This document shows positions 6,503 to 13,249 of a stretch of 22,022 bases of DNA, piece after piece (positions within the stretch are counted from its first letter, which is position 1; each line of letters begins with the position of its first letter). Position numbers and translations under genes: made by a program. Location: positions 1-22,022 of the forward strand of contig DASYQJ010000080.1 of assembly GCA_036005605.1 (NCBI GenBank). Reading direction: 5' to 3'. The notes under the pieces are model-generated. The model was not told the origin of the DNA and ran no database searches. It worked only from the letters and a program-made list of their open reading frames with translations. This stretch comes from JALZAA01 sp036005605. Its GTDB lineage: Bacteria > Actinomycetota > Acidimicrobiia > IMCC26256 > JACDBD01.

Positions 6503-6517
6503 TACACTTCGACCGTG
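6503..6517 (+). promoter_or_regulatory. -10 element of a leaderless cysteine desulfurase transcript
   Basis: TACACT (6503-6508) sits 6 nt before the GTG at 6515, so transcription should begin at or next to the start codon. A TTGAAA at 6477-6482 is 20 nt upstream, too far to be a convincing -35. Confidence 0.45.
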
Positions 6518-7678
6518 GTGTACCTCGACTACGCGGCGACGACGCCGACGTATCCGGAGGCCGCGGGCGCCATGCGGCCGTTCCAAGCGGAGACATTCGG
6601 GAACCCGTCGGGCGCGCACGCCGCCGCCCGGGCCGCGAAGACAGCGCTGGAGGAGGCGCGCGAGCAGATCGCCACCGCACTCGGCGCCGAGCCGTCCGAG
6701 ATCGTGTTCACCGGCGGCGGGACCGAAGCCGACAATCTCGCCGTGAAGGGCGCCGCGCGCGCTGCTCGCGATGCCGGCCGCGGCGACGGCGTGGTGACGA
6801 CCACCTTCGAGCACAAGGGCGTGCTGGCGCCGTGCGATCGACTGTCGCGAGACGGCTTCCGGGTGACGCGCGTCCGGGTCGACAGTGACGGGATCGTCGA
6901 CCTCGACGCGCTGGAGGCCGCGCTCGACGACCGGACGGTCGTCGTCTCCGTGATGCTCGTGAACAACGAGGTTGGGACGATCCAGCCCCTCGCCGACGTG
7001 GCAGGGCTCGTGCGCGCCCGCGCACCGCACGCCGTGTTGCACACCGACGCCGTGCAGGCGGTGCCGTGGCTCGACGTCGCGGAGGCGTCCGCCGCGGCCG
7101 ACCTCGTGTCGGTGTCCGCCCACAAGTTCGGCGGGCCCAAGGGCGTCGGCGCGCTCGTGCGCCGGGGCGATGTGCCGATCGAGCCGTTGATCGAGGGGGG
7201 CGGGCAGGAGTGGGGCCTGCGCTCCGGGACCGTCAACGTGGCCGGCGCGGTCGGGATGGCCGAGGCGCTGCGCGTGACGTCAAGGCGCCGGGTGGAGGAG
7301 GTCGCGCGCATCCGACCGCTGCGCGATCGGCTCGCTGCAGGGCTCGCCGAGCGCGTGTCCGGCTGCTTCGTGAACGGCGATCCGGCGCGCAAGGTCGCCG
7401 GCAATTGCCACGTCGGGTTCCCCGGCGTCGAGGCCGAGACGCTCCTCGTCGCCCTGGACCGCGACGGTCTGTGCGCGGCGGCGGGATCGTCGTGCACGTC
7501 GGGCGCGACCGAGCCGTCGCACGTGCTCGAGGCGATGGGCGTGCCCCGCGACGCCGCGTTGGCGTCCATCCGGCTGAGCCTGGGCTACGCGTCGACCGGC
7601 GCCGACGTCGACACGGCGCTCGTGCTCATCCCGCGGGCCGTCGAGCAGCTTCGGCCGGCGGTCAGCGCGTCACGATGA
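6515..7678 (+). CDS. cysteine desulfurase (class V, IscS/NifS-like)
   Basis: A 387-residue PLP enzyme that removes sulfur from cysteine as a protein persulfide. It begins with the family's LDYAATTP motif. The PLP lysine is Lys204 in SAHKFGGPKG, the segment HTDAVQA (177-183) supplies cofactor contacts, and the catalytic Cys327 lies in GSSCTSGATEPSHVL, the extended loop typical of group I (IscS-type) enzymes. GTG 6515 is preferred over GTG 6518 because TACACT lies 6 nt before it and the product then starts MVYLDYAATT. Its stop overlaps the mnmA start (ATGA), so it is probably the dedicated sulfur donor for tRNA thiolation and possibly also for Fe-S assembly. I recall the same pair from mycobacteria. 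Confidence 0.95.
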   Translation: MVYLDYAATTPTYPEAAGAMRPFQAETFGNPSGAHAAARAAKTALEEAREQIATALGAEPSEIVFTGGGTEADNLAVKGAARAARDAGRGDGVVTTTFEHKGVLAPCDRLSRDGFRVTRVRVDSDGIVDLDALEAALDDRTVVVSVMLVNNEVGTIQPLADVAGLVRARAPHAVLHTDAVQAVPWLDVAEASAAADLVSVSAHKFGGPKGVGALVRRGDVPIEPLIEGGGQEWGLRSGTVNVAGAVGMAEALRVTSRRRVEEVARIRPLRDRLAAGLAERVSGCFVNGDPARKVAGNCHVGFPGVEAETLLVALDRDGLCAAAGSSCTSGATEPSHVLEAMGVPRDAALASIRLSLGYASTGADVDTALVLIPRAVEQLRPAVSASR

Positions 7679-8715
7679 CGGCGAGCCCGACCCGGGTCCT
7701 GGTCGCGATGAGCGGCGGCGTCGACTCGTCGGTCGCCGCCGCGCTCTTGAGCGAGGCGGGGCACGACGTCACCGGAGTGACGCTGAAGTTGTGGGGCGGC
7801 GAGTCCGACTCCGGGTGTTGTAGCGCCGCCGACGTCGAGGACGCCCGCCGCGTCGCCGCCCAACTCGACATCCCGCACTACGTCTTCAACTTCGCCGACG
7901 AGTTCGACTCCCGGGTGGTGGGGCCATACGTGGATGCCTACGCCGGTGGCCGTACGCCCAACCCGTGCGTGGAGTGCAACCGGTCGATCAAGTTCGGCCG
8001 CCTGCTCGAGCGCGCTGAAGCGCTCGGGTTCGACGCCGTCGCCACCGGCCACCACGCACGCGTCAGTCGTGACGCAACCGGCCGGTGGCAGCTGCTCCGG
8101 GGGTCCGACCTCGCCAAGGACCAGTCGTACGTGCTCTACATGCTCGGCCAGCCCGAGCTGTCGAGGACACTGCTCCCCGTCGGCGAGCTCACGAAGACCC
8201 AGGTGCGCGAGCACGCGTCGAGCCTCGGACTGCGGACAGCCGCCAAGGCGGAGAGCATGGACGTCTGCTTCATCACGCGCGGCGGGCGGGAGGAGTTCGT
8301 GAGCGCGCGGGCGGGGGCGAGTCCCGGCGCCGTTGTCGACACCGACGGCGCCACGATCGGCCGGCACGACGGCGTCACCCGCTTCACGATCGGGCAGCGG
8401 CGAGGCGTCGGCGTGGCGACCGGCGAGCGCCAGTATGTCGTCGACCTCGATGCCGCCACCGCCACCGTCACGCTCGGCCGCCGTGACGACCTGCTGCGCG
8501 ACGCGGTGGAGCTTCGGGATCTTCGCTTCGTGGACGGCGTGCCCGGGCCCACAGATCTGCTCGACGTGCAGGTGCGGGCGCATGGCGCGCCGGTGCCGGG
8601 CCGACTCGATGGGGCGTGCGTGCGGTTCGAGCGCGCCCAGCCCCGCGTCGCACCCGGCCAGGTGGTCGCGCTCTACGACGGCGACATGCTCCTCGGCGGC
8701 GGGATCGCGACCTAA
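7675..8715 (+). CDS. mnmA: tRNA-specific 2-thiouridylase MnmA
   Basis: A 346-residue enzyme that adenylates and 2-thiolates the wobble uridine (U34) of Lys, Glu and Gln tRNAs. The PP-loop ATP motif SGGVDSS is at residues 13-19; the two catalytic cysteines are Cys98 (NPCVECN) and Cys198 (MDVCF); ATGHHAR (123-129) and DLAKDQSYVLYML (145-157) are further family signatures. The C-terminal beta-barrel contains FTIGQRRGVGV. Cys101 in the CxxC is also present. Its start overlaps the cysteine desulfurase stop (ATGA), so sulfur donor and user are coupled. Its stop shares bases with the stop of the convergent CNB-domain gene (CTAA at 8712-8715), leaving no space for a separate terminator. Confidence 0.96.
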   Translation: MTASPTRVLVAMSGGVDSSVAAALLSEAGHDVTGVTLKLWGGESDSGCCSAADVEDARRVAAQLDIPHYVFNFADEFDSRVVGPYVDAYAGGRTPNPCVECNRSIKFGRLLERAEALGFDAVATGHHARVSRDATGRWQLLRGSDLAKDQSYVLYMLGQPELSRTLLPVGELTKTQVREHASSLGLRTAAKAESMDVCFITRGGREEFVSARAGASPGAVVDTDGATIGRHDGVTRFTIGQRRGVGVATGERQYVVDLDAATATVTLGRRDDLLRDAVELRDLRFVDGVPGPTDLLDVQVRAHGAPVPGRLDGACVRFERAQPRVAPGQVVALYDGDMLLGGGIAT

Positions 8716-9701
8716 GTCTCTTCGCGGCGGTGGCTCTTGCTGATCTCGGTGAGGGCCTCCGGATCGAGGTGGTCGGCCGGGACCGCGGCAACCTTGCATT
8801 TCGTCACCGCGCGGAGTGTTGACGTGCGCACGCCGCCTTCGAGCACGGCGCGCTCGCCGAGGATCGCGCCCGGCCCGAGCTCGGCCAGCGGCTCGTTGTC
8901 GACGTTGACCGACAGCACGCCGTCGAGCAGCAGGAACACCTCGTCGCCCGGTTCCCCTTGCTTGGTCAGCGCCTTGCCCTTCCGAAGCTTCTTGATCTTC
9001 GGCTCACCGCCTCCTCGCATGACCACGTGCGACAGCTCGCGCTCGAGCGCGGTTTCGACCGCGGTGACGAGAACTTTGGAGTCCTCGTCGCCCCACGGCG
9101 TGTGCTTCCCGAACGCATGCCGGTACCACTCCTTGAAGTCGGTGAGCCCGGCCTTCTGGGCGAGCTTGCCGGCTGCGTCGTAGACCCAGTGCCGGGGAAA
9201 CGGGCTCGCGCCGGCCAAGTCGAAGCGCGCGGTGCCGTCGACCCCGATCGTGAGACCCAGCGTCGTCCACACCGTCGGGCCCTTGAGCTGCACGAACGGT
9301 GGATGGCGGACGCGCCGCGGGGCGGGGATCGCCGGGCGGCCTCCCGCCGTCTGCACGAAGCGCACCGACGTCGGCGTGACCTCCGGGTCGCGCTGGAGCT
9401 CGGGGAAGCCGATCGCCTGGAACGTCGCCTGCTTGCCGAGCCGCACGGTGGTGGAGCCCATCACGGCGCCGCCCGCGTAGCCGTGGTCGACGATCTTCCC
9501 GTTCTCGACCTCTACCCAAGCGCGGAGCCGGTTCGCGAAGCGGAAGCCGTCGGCGGCGCCCAAGCCCTCGAGGTCGACGATCACGTCGGGCGGCGGGTTG
9601 TCGTAGTGCGTGACTCCGACCTCGAACGGCAGCTTGGTCATGCCCGTCACCGCCTCCGACGGGATCCACGAGATCGACGTCACCGAAGACTCGATGCGCA
9701 T
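8712..9701 (-). CDS. cyclic nucleotide-binding (CNB) domain protein
   Basis: A 329-residue protein in two parts. Residues 1 to about 225 have no family I can name; they contain repeated strand-rich segments (RAWVEVENGKIVDHGYAGGA, VRLGKQATFQAIGFPELQR). Residues about 230-315 form a CNB/CRP-like jelly roll: LRKGKALTKQGEPGDEVFLL, then DGVLSVNVDN, and the phosphate-binding-cassette region GPGAILGERAVLEGGVRTSTL. The GERAVLEGGVRTSTL stretch keeps the Gly-Glu and the Arg that contact the cyclic phosphate in classical CNB domains. There is no helix-turn-helix, so it is not a CRP regulator. The start ATG 9701 has GGGAG 8 nt upstream; an ORF extension to 9752 would cross the divergent promoter. It faces the cation-exchanger gene. 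Confidence 0.8.
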   Translation of the reverse strand: MRIESSVTSISWIPSEAVTGMTKLPFEVGVTHYDNPPPDVIVDLEGLGAADGFRFANRLRAWVEVENGKIVDHGYAGGAVMGSTTVRLGKQATFQAIGFPELQRDPEVTPTSVRFVQTAGGRPAIPAPRRVRHPPFVQLKGPTVWTTLGLTIGVDGTARFDLAGASPFPRHWVYDAAGKLAQKAGLTDFKEWYRHAFGKHTPWGDEDSKVLVTAVETALERELSHVVMRGGGEPKIKKLRKGKALTKQGEPGDEVFLLLDGVLSVNVDNEPLAELGPGAILGERAVLEGGVRTSTLRAVTKCKVAAVPADHLDPEALTEISKSHRREET

Positions 9702-9722
9702 CAGCAGGACTCCCTTCCGCGA

Positions 9723-9742
9723 CGGCAAAGGTACCTTCGCCG
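9723..9742. promoter_or_regulatory. palindromic bidirectional promoter between CNB and exchanger genes
   Basis: CGGCAAAGGTACCTTCGCCG is a 20-bp palindrome with one mismatch. Its core AAGGTACCTT holds a TACCTT -10-like hexamer on each strand (9732-9737 plus; 9733-9728 minus). The plus one is 8 nt before the exchanger ATG (leaderless); the minus one gives a roughly 20-nt leader with a Shine-Dalgarno before ATG 9701. It may equally be an operator; the two readings are compatible. Confidence 0.5.
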
Positions 9743-9745
9743 CCG

Positions 9746-10702
9746 ATGGCAACCGTCTTCGCGCTCGCGGCGCTCGCCGGCGGGGTCGCGCTCATCGTCG
9801 TGGGTGCCGAGGTCTTCGCCGAGCACCTCGAGGCGGCCTCGCGGCGGCTCGGCGTCAGCGCGTTCGCGCTCGCGCTCCTGCTCGCCGGGGCCGAGCCCGA
9901 GGAGCTCGCGACCACGGTCGCGGCATCGCTGCGCAAGGTGCCCGCGATCGCGTTCGGCGACGTCATCGGAGCGAACATCGCGATGTGTCTGGTGGCGCTG
10001 CCGGTCGGCGCGCTCGTCGCGCCGCTGCCGTTCGGGCCCCGGGTGCGGCGCTACGCGCTGCTCGCGCTGCCGCTCGGCGTCGTGGCCGCGGTCGTGGCTT
10101 GGAACGGCCGTGTCGGCCGCCCCGCCGGCGCGTTGCTCGTCGCGCTCTACGTCGCGTACGTCGCCGCGATCTGGATCCGGGAGCGGCGGCCGCCGGCCCT
10201 CGGGGAGGTCGCCGAGCTGGCCGATGCAGACGCGGGCGGGCGCGACCGGCCGCGCCGGGTCGGGCGCGAGCTCGGACTGGTGCTCGCAGGCGTGGCGGCA
10301 CTGGCGATCGGCTCGATCGTCCTGGTGGAGGCGATCCGGTCGATCTCCGGGATCGAATCGACGCAGACCAACCTGAGCCTGACCCTCGTCGGTCTGGCCA
10401 CGACACTCGAGCTCGTGGTCCTCGCCTGGTCGTCGGCGCGGCGCGGAATCTCCGAGGCCGTCATTGCGGCGGTCGTCGGGTCGTTCGCCTACAACTCGAC
10501 GATGAGCCTCGGCGCCGCCGCACTTGCCCGCCCACTCGCCATCGCGGATGAGAGTCTGCTCCACGGCCCTCTTGTCGTCATGCTTGCGGCGCTGGCCGCG
10601 GTCATCGCGCTCGGCGTCCCGCGCGGTCGTCTCAGCCGCGCCGGCGGCGTTGCCCTGCTCGCGATGTACCCGCTGTTCGTTGCGTACATCGCGTTGCGCT
10701 GA
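9746..10702 (+). CDS. Ca2+/cation antiporter (CaCA superfamily, YrbG-like)
   Basis: A 318-residue integral membrane protein, about ten hydrophobic segments in two halves, the size of bacterial YrbG-type sodium/calcium exchangers. Each half has an alpha-repeat: GAEPEELATTVAASLRK then GDVIGANIA (48-79) and ATTLELVVLAWSSARRGIS then VGSFAYNS (218-251). The acidic residues Glu52 and Glu222 sit where the transported ion is bound in this family. The canonical GNxxGSN becomes GDVIGAN in the first repeat and GSFAYN in the second, so ion specificity may differ. The halves are joined by a charged cytoplasmic loop (about 145-172). ATG 9746 is preceded by TACCTT at 8 nt. It ends 3 bp from the stop of the convergent membrane protein gene. 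Confidence 0.85.
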   Translation: MATVFALAALAGGVALIVVGAEVFAEHLEAASRRLGVSAFALALLLAGAEPEELATTVAASLRKVPAIAFGDVIGANIAMCLVALPVGALVAPLPFGPRVRRYALLALPLGVVAAVVAWNGRVGRPAGALLVALYVAYVAAIWIRERRPPALGEVAELADADAGGRDRPRRVGRELGLVLAGVAALAIGSIVLVEAIRSISGIESTQTNLSLTLVGLATTLELVVLAWSSARRGISEAVIAAVVGSFAYNSTMSLGAAALARPLAIADESLLHGPLVVMLAALAAVIALGVPRGRLSRAGGVALLAMYPLFVAYIALR

Positions 10703-10705
10703 CCG

Positions 10706-11587
10706 TCACACGTTCACACGGATGCGGCGAGCCGCGGCCGCCATGAGCAGCTCGGTCCGGTAGACGGTCGCGAAGCAGAGCACCGTGGGGTGCGCGGCGG
10801 CGGCGCCGCGCAGCCCCCGACGCGTCTGGAGCAGGTCCGTGGGGCGGTCGAGCGTCATCGTCGCCGACCCGCCCCGCGCCCCGAGGCGAAGGTCGAGTGC
10901 CGATGCGCGAACGGGCTCACGCCGTTGCATCGCCCGCAACGATTCGATCCGCTCGCGTAGGAACAGCACCGGGTCGGGCAGCGTCATGGGGTCGACGAGG
11001 ACGAGACCGGCCGGCACGAGCACGGCCCATCGGCGCGACAAGCTGTGCAGCGACCGAGCGGCGAGAGCGGCGAGTGGCAGTCCGACGACGAGCGCGACGA
11101 TGCCCGCCCCGATGCGGGCGTCGGCGAGGAGGAGCGGCCCGCCGGCGATCCCGCCCGCCACGAGCAGCGGCGCCACCGGCAGCGGGCCGAGCCACAAGAT
11201 GGGAGGCGTACGCAAGGGGTGCCGGCGCTCGTCGCCGTACGCGATCGCGTTGGCGCACGCGAACGAGACCGCGGGCAGCGCGATCACCAGCACGGCGGCG
11301 ACGACGGCCGCGACCAGCGCGACTGCGGCCCGTGCCGAGTCCGCGCTCCCCGTGGCGACCACGACCGCCGCCAGCACGGCAAACGTCGGTGCCACGACGC
11401 GCAGCGCCGTGAGCCCGATCGGGTGTGGCGCGAGCAACGCCACCAACCCGGTCGCCCACGCTGCCCACAAGAGAACCTCGGCGAGTGTGCGCGGCGGTGT
11501 CGACCAACCTGCGAGCGCGTCACCCGCGGCCGAGCCCGCGGTGAGCGGGAGTGAAGCCCACGCCAACCGCACCAACCACAGCGTCAT
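10706..11587 (-). CDS. multi-pass membrane protein, unknown function
   Basis: A 293-residue protein with about seven hydrophobic segments in its first two thirds (for example VALVAAVVAAVLVIALPAVS and AGIVALVVGLPLAALAA), then a soluble C-terminal region including VLVPAGLVLVDPMTLPDPVL, which looks like a conserved core. The cytoplasmic tail has repeated basic stretches. I do not recognise a transporter or enzyme family. An ATG at 11626 would add 13 Arg-rich residues, but it coincides with the shared promoter; ATG 11587 has GGAGG 12 nt upstream and lies about 33 nt below a plausible start from TAGTAT (11632-11627), so I prefer it. It is convergent with the exchanger gene (3-bp gap) and divergent from the MetE-like gene. 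Confidence 0.7.
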   Translation of the reverse strand: MTLWLVRLAWASLPLTAGSAAGDALAGWSTPPRTLAEVLLWAAWATGLVALLAPHPIGLTALRVVAPTFAVLAAVVVATGSADSARAAVALVAAVVAAVLVIALPAVSFACANAIAYGDERRHPLRTPPILWLGPLPVAPLLVAGGIAGGPLLLADARIGAGIVALVVGLPLAALAARSLHSLSRRWAVLVPAGLVLVDPMTLPDPVLFLRERIESLRAMQRREPVRASALDLRLGARGGSATMTLDRPTDLLQTRRGLRGAAAAHPTVLCFATVYRTELLMAAAARRIRVNV

Positions 11588-11625
11588 CGGCGCGATCGGC
11601 CTCCGGAGGCGTCGGGAACGATCCA

Positions 11626-11632
11626 TATACTA
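11626..11632. promoter_or_regulatory. overlapping divergent -10 elements
   Basis: TATACTA reads as TATACT on the plus strand (11626-11631, 9 nt before the MetE-like ATG) and TAGTAT on the minus strand (11632-11627). One near-symmetric AT-rich heptamer can therefore serve both divergent genes. Confidence 0.5.
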
Positions 11633-11640
11633 CGGGCCTC

Positions 11641-12648
11641 ATGGCCGCCGCCCTCGATGCACCGCCGCTCGTTCCGGCGGTCGCCACTGCGATCGGAAGC
11701 CTCCCGCACACCGATCCACAGGCGGCAGCGGAGCTTGTGCTCGAGGCGCATCCGAGGTTCCCAGCTGCGCCGCAACTCCCGATGCGCACCCCGCTCGAGG
11801 GCATCGTGGCGCAGTGGGTGCGTGCGCTCCCGGAGGTGACGATCGAGCGCGACGGATCGATCGCGGTGGGCGGCGTCACGAACGAGCCCGCGGTCGCGAC
11901 CTTCGACCCCGACGCACATGGCGGTCTTCTCGCGTTTCTCGACGCGGCAGCGGGCGATCGACAGCCACCCCGCGTCAAGGTGCAGATCGCGGGACCGTTG
12001 ACGTTGGGCGTCGCGCTGCTCCGCAGCGGACTGCCCGTAGAGCAGGCCTTCCGGCGCGGTGGCGAGGCGGCGCGCGCATGGGCGATCGCGACCGAAGATC
12101 TCGTCGAGGAGCGCCTTCCCGGCTCGGCGCTCGTGCTGTTCTTCGACGAGCCCGCACTCGTCGCCTGGCAGCGCGATGACGCGCCGCTCGAGCACGAGGC
12201 TGCCATCGATGTGCTGTCGGGCGCGCTCGCCGCACCGGTGTGCCCGACCGGTGTGCACATCTGCGGCGCCGGCAACCGGCGCCTGGGTCTCGAAGCCGGC
12301 CCGCAGGTCCTCGGCGTCGAGGTCGGCAGCGCCCTCGTCGACGATGCCGACGTGCTCGCCCGTCATCTCGACGCCGATGGTTGGATCGCGTGGGGCGCGG
12401 TCCCGACCGACCGGCCGGTGGGCGAATCGGTGGATCCGTTGTGGCGCGCGCTCGTCGGCGTGTGGTGCGAGCTGACGCGCCGCGGTTGCGACCCCGTCCG
12501 GCTCCGCACCCAGAGCGTGATCACACCGGCGTGTGGGCTCGCCGGCCACGGGCCGAGCCAGGCCGAACGCACGCTGCGTCTCGCTCGAGAGCTCGCCGAC
12601 CGGGCGCACGACCAGGCGATCGCGGCCCGGTTGACGCTCGGCGCCTGA
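11641..12648 (+). CDS. MetE-like (cobalamin-independent methionine synthase C-terminal type) protein
   Basis: A 335-residue TIM-barrel protein of the UROD/MetE superfamily, corresponding only to the C-terminal zinc/homocysteine half of MetE, which is about 750 residues when complete. Candidate zinc ligands remain: His206 and Cys208 (GVHICGAGN) and Cys298 (TPACGLAG), and FFDEPAL (167-173) lines the barrel. TAIGSLPHTD near the N-terminus is typical of this short family. The lack of the N-terminal folate-binding half means it is unlikely to be a complete methionine synthase; a methyltransferase with another donor is possible. I recall a protein of this type next to ligA in Mycobacterium (Rv3015c beside Rv3014c), matching the context here. 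ATG 11641 has TATACT 9 nt upstream. Confidence 0.85.
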   Translation: MAAALDAPPLVPAVATAIGSLPHTDPQAAAELVLEAHPRFPAAPQLPMRTPLEGIVAQWVRALPEVTIERDGSIAVGGVTNEPAVATFDPDAHGGLLAFLDAAAGDRQPPRVKVQIAGPLTLGVALLRSGLPVEQAFRRGGEAARAWAIATEDLVEERLPGSALVLFFDEPALVAWQRDDAPLEHEAAIDVLSGALAAPVCPTGVHICGAGNRRLGLEAGPQVLGVEVGSALVDDADVLARHLDADGWIAWGAVPTDRPVGESVDPLWRALVGVWCELTRRGCDPVRLRTQSVITPACGLAGHGPSQAERTLRLARELADRAHDQAIAARLTLGA

Positions 12649-12649
12649 C

Positions 12650-13210
12650 GTGTCGAACGGCGCCGATCGCTGCCGGGTGTGCGACGAGCCGCTCGCTCCG
12701 GGCGCGACGTTCTGCCCGCGCTGCGGGACCCGCGTCGAGGACGACGCCGCCGCGCGGGGCGACGAGGCCGTGACCGGCCTGGTCGTCGACGACCCCACTG
12801 CCGCCCCCGGCGCGTACGAAGCCACGCAGGCGATGTCAGCCCCACCCGGGGTTCCCGTCGCGGGCGCACCGGTCGACGCCGGCGAGCCGGCCGGCGCCAC
12901 GGGATCGACGCCCGAGGACGAGGAGAAGGCGCGCCGGATGCGGCTGCTCGTCGCTGCGATCGTCGCCGTCATCGTGATCGCCCTCGTGGTGCTGGTCGCC
13001 CTCGCGTTCACGAGCGGAGGCGGGGGTGGAAATCCGCCGAGCTCGTCCGTGCCGAGCACGGCCGTGACCACCACCACTCGTCCACCGGTCACCACGACGC
13101 CCCCGGCCACGACGCGTCCCCCGGCCACGACGTCACCTCCGCCGGCGACGAGCGGTCCGCCGCCGACGACGAGCCCGCCGTCGACGACGTCGCCGCCGAC
13201 CTCGACCTGA
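12650..13210 (+). CDS. zinc-ribbon single-pass membrane protein with Pro/Thr-rich tail
   Basis: A 186-residue protein in four parts: an N-terminal four-cysteine zinc ribbon (Cys8, 11, 22, 25; CRVCDEPLAPGATFCPRCG), an acidic/Ala-Pro linker, one transmembrane helix (about 98-120) preceded by KARRMR, and a C-terminal tail of about 55 residues made almost only of Pro, Thr and Ser. With positive residues before the helix, the ribbon should be cytoplasmic and the tail outside, perhaps spanning the cell wall or being O-mannosylated. The tail contains an 18-bp DNA duplication (15 bp identical, 13100-13114 and 13118-13132) that repeats PPATT. GTG 12650 starts 1 nt after the stop of the MetE-like gene. 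The function is unknown. Confidence 0.8.
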   Translation: MSNGADRCRVCDEPLAPGATFCPRCGTRVEDDAAARGDEAVTGLVVDDPTAAPGAYEATQAMSAPPGVPVAGAPVDAGEPAGATGSTPEDEEKARRMRLLVAAIVAVIVIALVVLVALAFTSGGGGGNPPSSSVPSTAVTTTTRPPVTTTPPATTRPPATTSPPPATSGPPPTTSPPSTTSPPTST

Positions 13211-13221
13211 CCGAATTCACC

Positions 13222-13242
13222 CTGACTCGGCGTCAGTAGGCT
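13222..13242 (+). promoter_or_regulatory. ligA promoter -10 with adjacent inverted repeat
   Basis: TAGGCT (13237-13242) lies 7 nt before the ligA GTG. Immediately upstream, CTGAC-TCGGC-GTCAG (13222-13236) is a perfect 5-bp inverted repeat. It could be a small operator over the promoter or a weak terminator for the preceding gene. Confidence 0.4.
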
Positions 13243-13249
13243 CAAAGCC

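Noticed and set aside
7585..8799. 404-codon minus-strand frame
   Set aside because: Shadow of mnmA and the end of the cysteine desulfurase gene; no recognisable domain.
13075..13205. Possible CRISPR-like or minisatellite repeat
   Set aside because: The repetition is in codon units (Pro-Pro-x-Thr-Thr) inside a coding tail and has no spacers of constant length.
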